64,000 nucleotides of DNA from Pelagivirga sediminicola. GTDB taxonomy: Bacteria; Pseudomonadota; Alphaproteobacteria; Rhodobacterales; Rhodobacteraceae. The stretch is from NCBI RefSeq assembly GCF_003072125.1, contig NZ_QCYH01000008.1:1-64000 (forward strand), read 5' to 3'. How positions within the stretch are numbered: position 1 is the first letter of the stretch; every line of letters starts with the position of its first letter. Below the pieces are notes generated by a model. The model was not told where the DNA came from, made no database searches, and saw only the letters and a list, made by a program, of their open reading frames with translations. Positions 63,746 to 64,000 of the stretch are shown here, in pieces. Made by a program: the position numbers and the translations under genes.

Positions 63746-64000
63746 TTATGGCGCCGCATCCAGCGTCGCGCGCCGTTCAAGTTCACGATGCCTAATTGAC
63801 ACCTGCCAGCCGTCCTGTGCAAGGGTGCGGGCCAAAGTTTCCGCCATTGCGACCGATCTGTGCTGCCCTCCGGTGCAGCCCAGCGCAATCGACAGGTAAG
63901 ACTTACCCTCTTGTTCGTAGGCGGGCAACAAGAGCCGCGTCATCGCGGTCAATTGATCGTGAAACGGGGCAAAACGCGGGTCGGCGGCCACGAACGCGGC
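63746..64000 (-). CDS. rapZ: RNase adapter/nucleotide-binding protein RapZ, C-terminal part (5' end outside window)
   Basis: The frame is open to the last base of the window, giving 84 residues of the C-terminus. KSYLSIALGCTGGQHRSVAMAETLARTL is the RapZ/YvcJ signature (GCTGGxHRSV). Full-length proteins are about 290-300 residues and have an N-terminal P-loop, which would lie to the right. It stops 31 bases before the EIIA start and completes the conserved hprK-rapZ-EIIA-HPr order of Alphaproteobacteria. Confidence 0.93.
   Translation of the reverse strand, partial: AAFVAADPRFAPFHDQLTAMTRLLLPAYEQEGKSYLSIALGCTGGQHRSVAMAETLARTLAQDGWQVSIRHRELERRATLDAAP

Noticed and set aside
1..64000. CRISPR array or cas genes
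   Set aside because: No run of evenly spaced direct repeats and no Cas-like protein was seen anywhere in the window.

Overview
The window looks like a piece of an alphaproteobacterial chromosome, most likely from the Rhodobacteraceae/Roseobacter group. This is inferred from the high GC, the short HisG with a HisZ partner, a B12-dependent NrdJ, the EIIA-Man/HPr/RapZ cluster and several small proteins of the kind seen in that family. No rRNA, tRNA or CRISPR array was found.

Region 1 (1 to about 12.8 kb) is accessory DNA. It opens with the end of an IS66-family element (to base 725). The element abuts a gene for a STAND/NACHT-like NTPase with a C-terminal PD-(D/E)xK-type nuclease that has lost its 5' end, including the P-loop. 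Next come a UvrD/HelD-like helicase with an internal nuclease-like insert and C-terminal zinc ribbons, and, on the other strand, a GmrSD-type DUF262/DUF1524/DUF5655 protein. Together these look like a phage-defence island damaged by transposition. A block of short unknown genes, terminators and a possible small RNA follows.

Region 2 (12.8 to 27.7 kb) is core: nrdJ, a DUF1489 gene, two tandem outer-membrane beta-barrel genes with duplicated leaders, the overlapping hisS-hisZ-hisG operon, slyX, dnaE, a DUF938 methyltransferase and a YtcJ-like amidohydrolase.

Region 3 (27.8 to 48.1 kb) is mainly transport, redox and chromosome maintenance: a polyamine ABC operon (potABCD type), a serine hydrolase, a YeeE/YedE-rhodanese-small peptide operon, mgtE, a DHA2 MFS pump, a twin-arginine small subunit with a GMC flavoprotein carrying iron-sulfur-type cysteines, a CPA1 antiporter with a cyclic-nucleotide-type domain, a double universal stress protein and smc.

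Region 4 (48.2 to 60.6 kb) holds small genes and a reductive pyrimidine-degradation locus: preT, preA, a RutR-like TetR regulator, an amidase of the beta-ureidopropionase/carbamoylase family, dihydropyrimidinase, a VOC protein and a four-gene ABC importer. Two RutR-box-like palindromes precede preT and the amidase gene. They suggest one repressor controls both halves, with uptake feeding reduction, ring opening and decarbamoylation.

Region 5 (60.6 kb to the end) carries aroA, an acyltransferase, HPr, an EIIA of the mannose family and the 3' end of rapZ, all on the minus strand. This is a regulatory PTS with no sugar permease in view.
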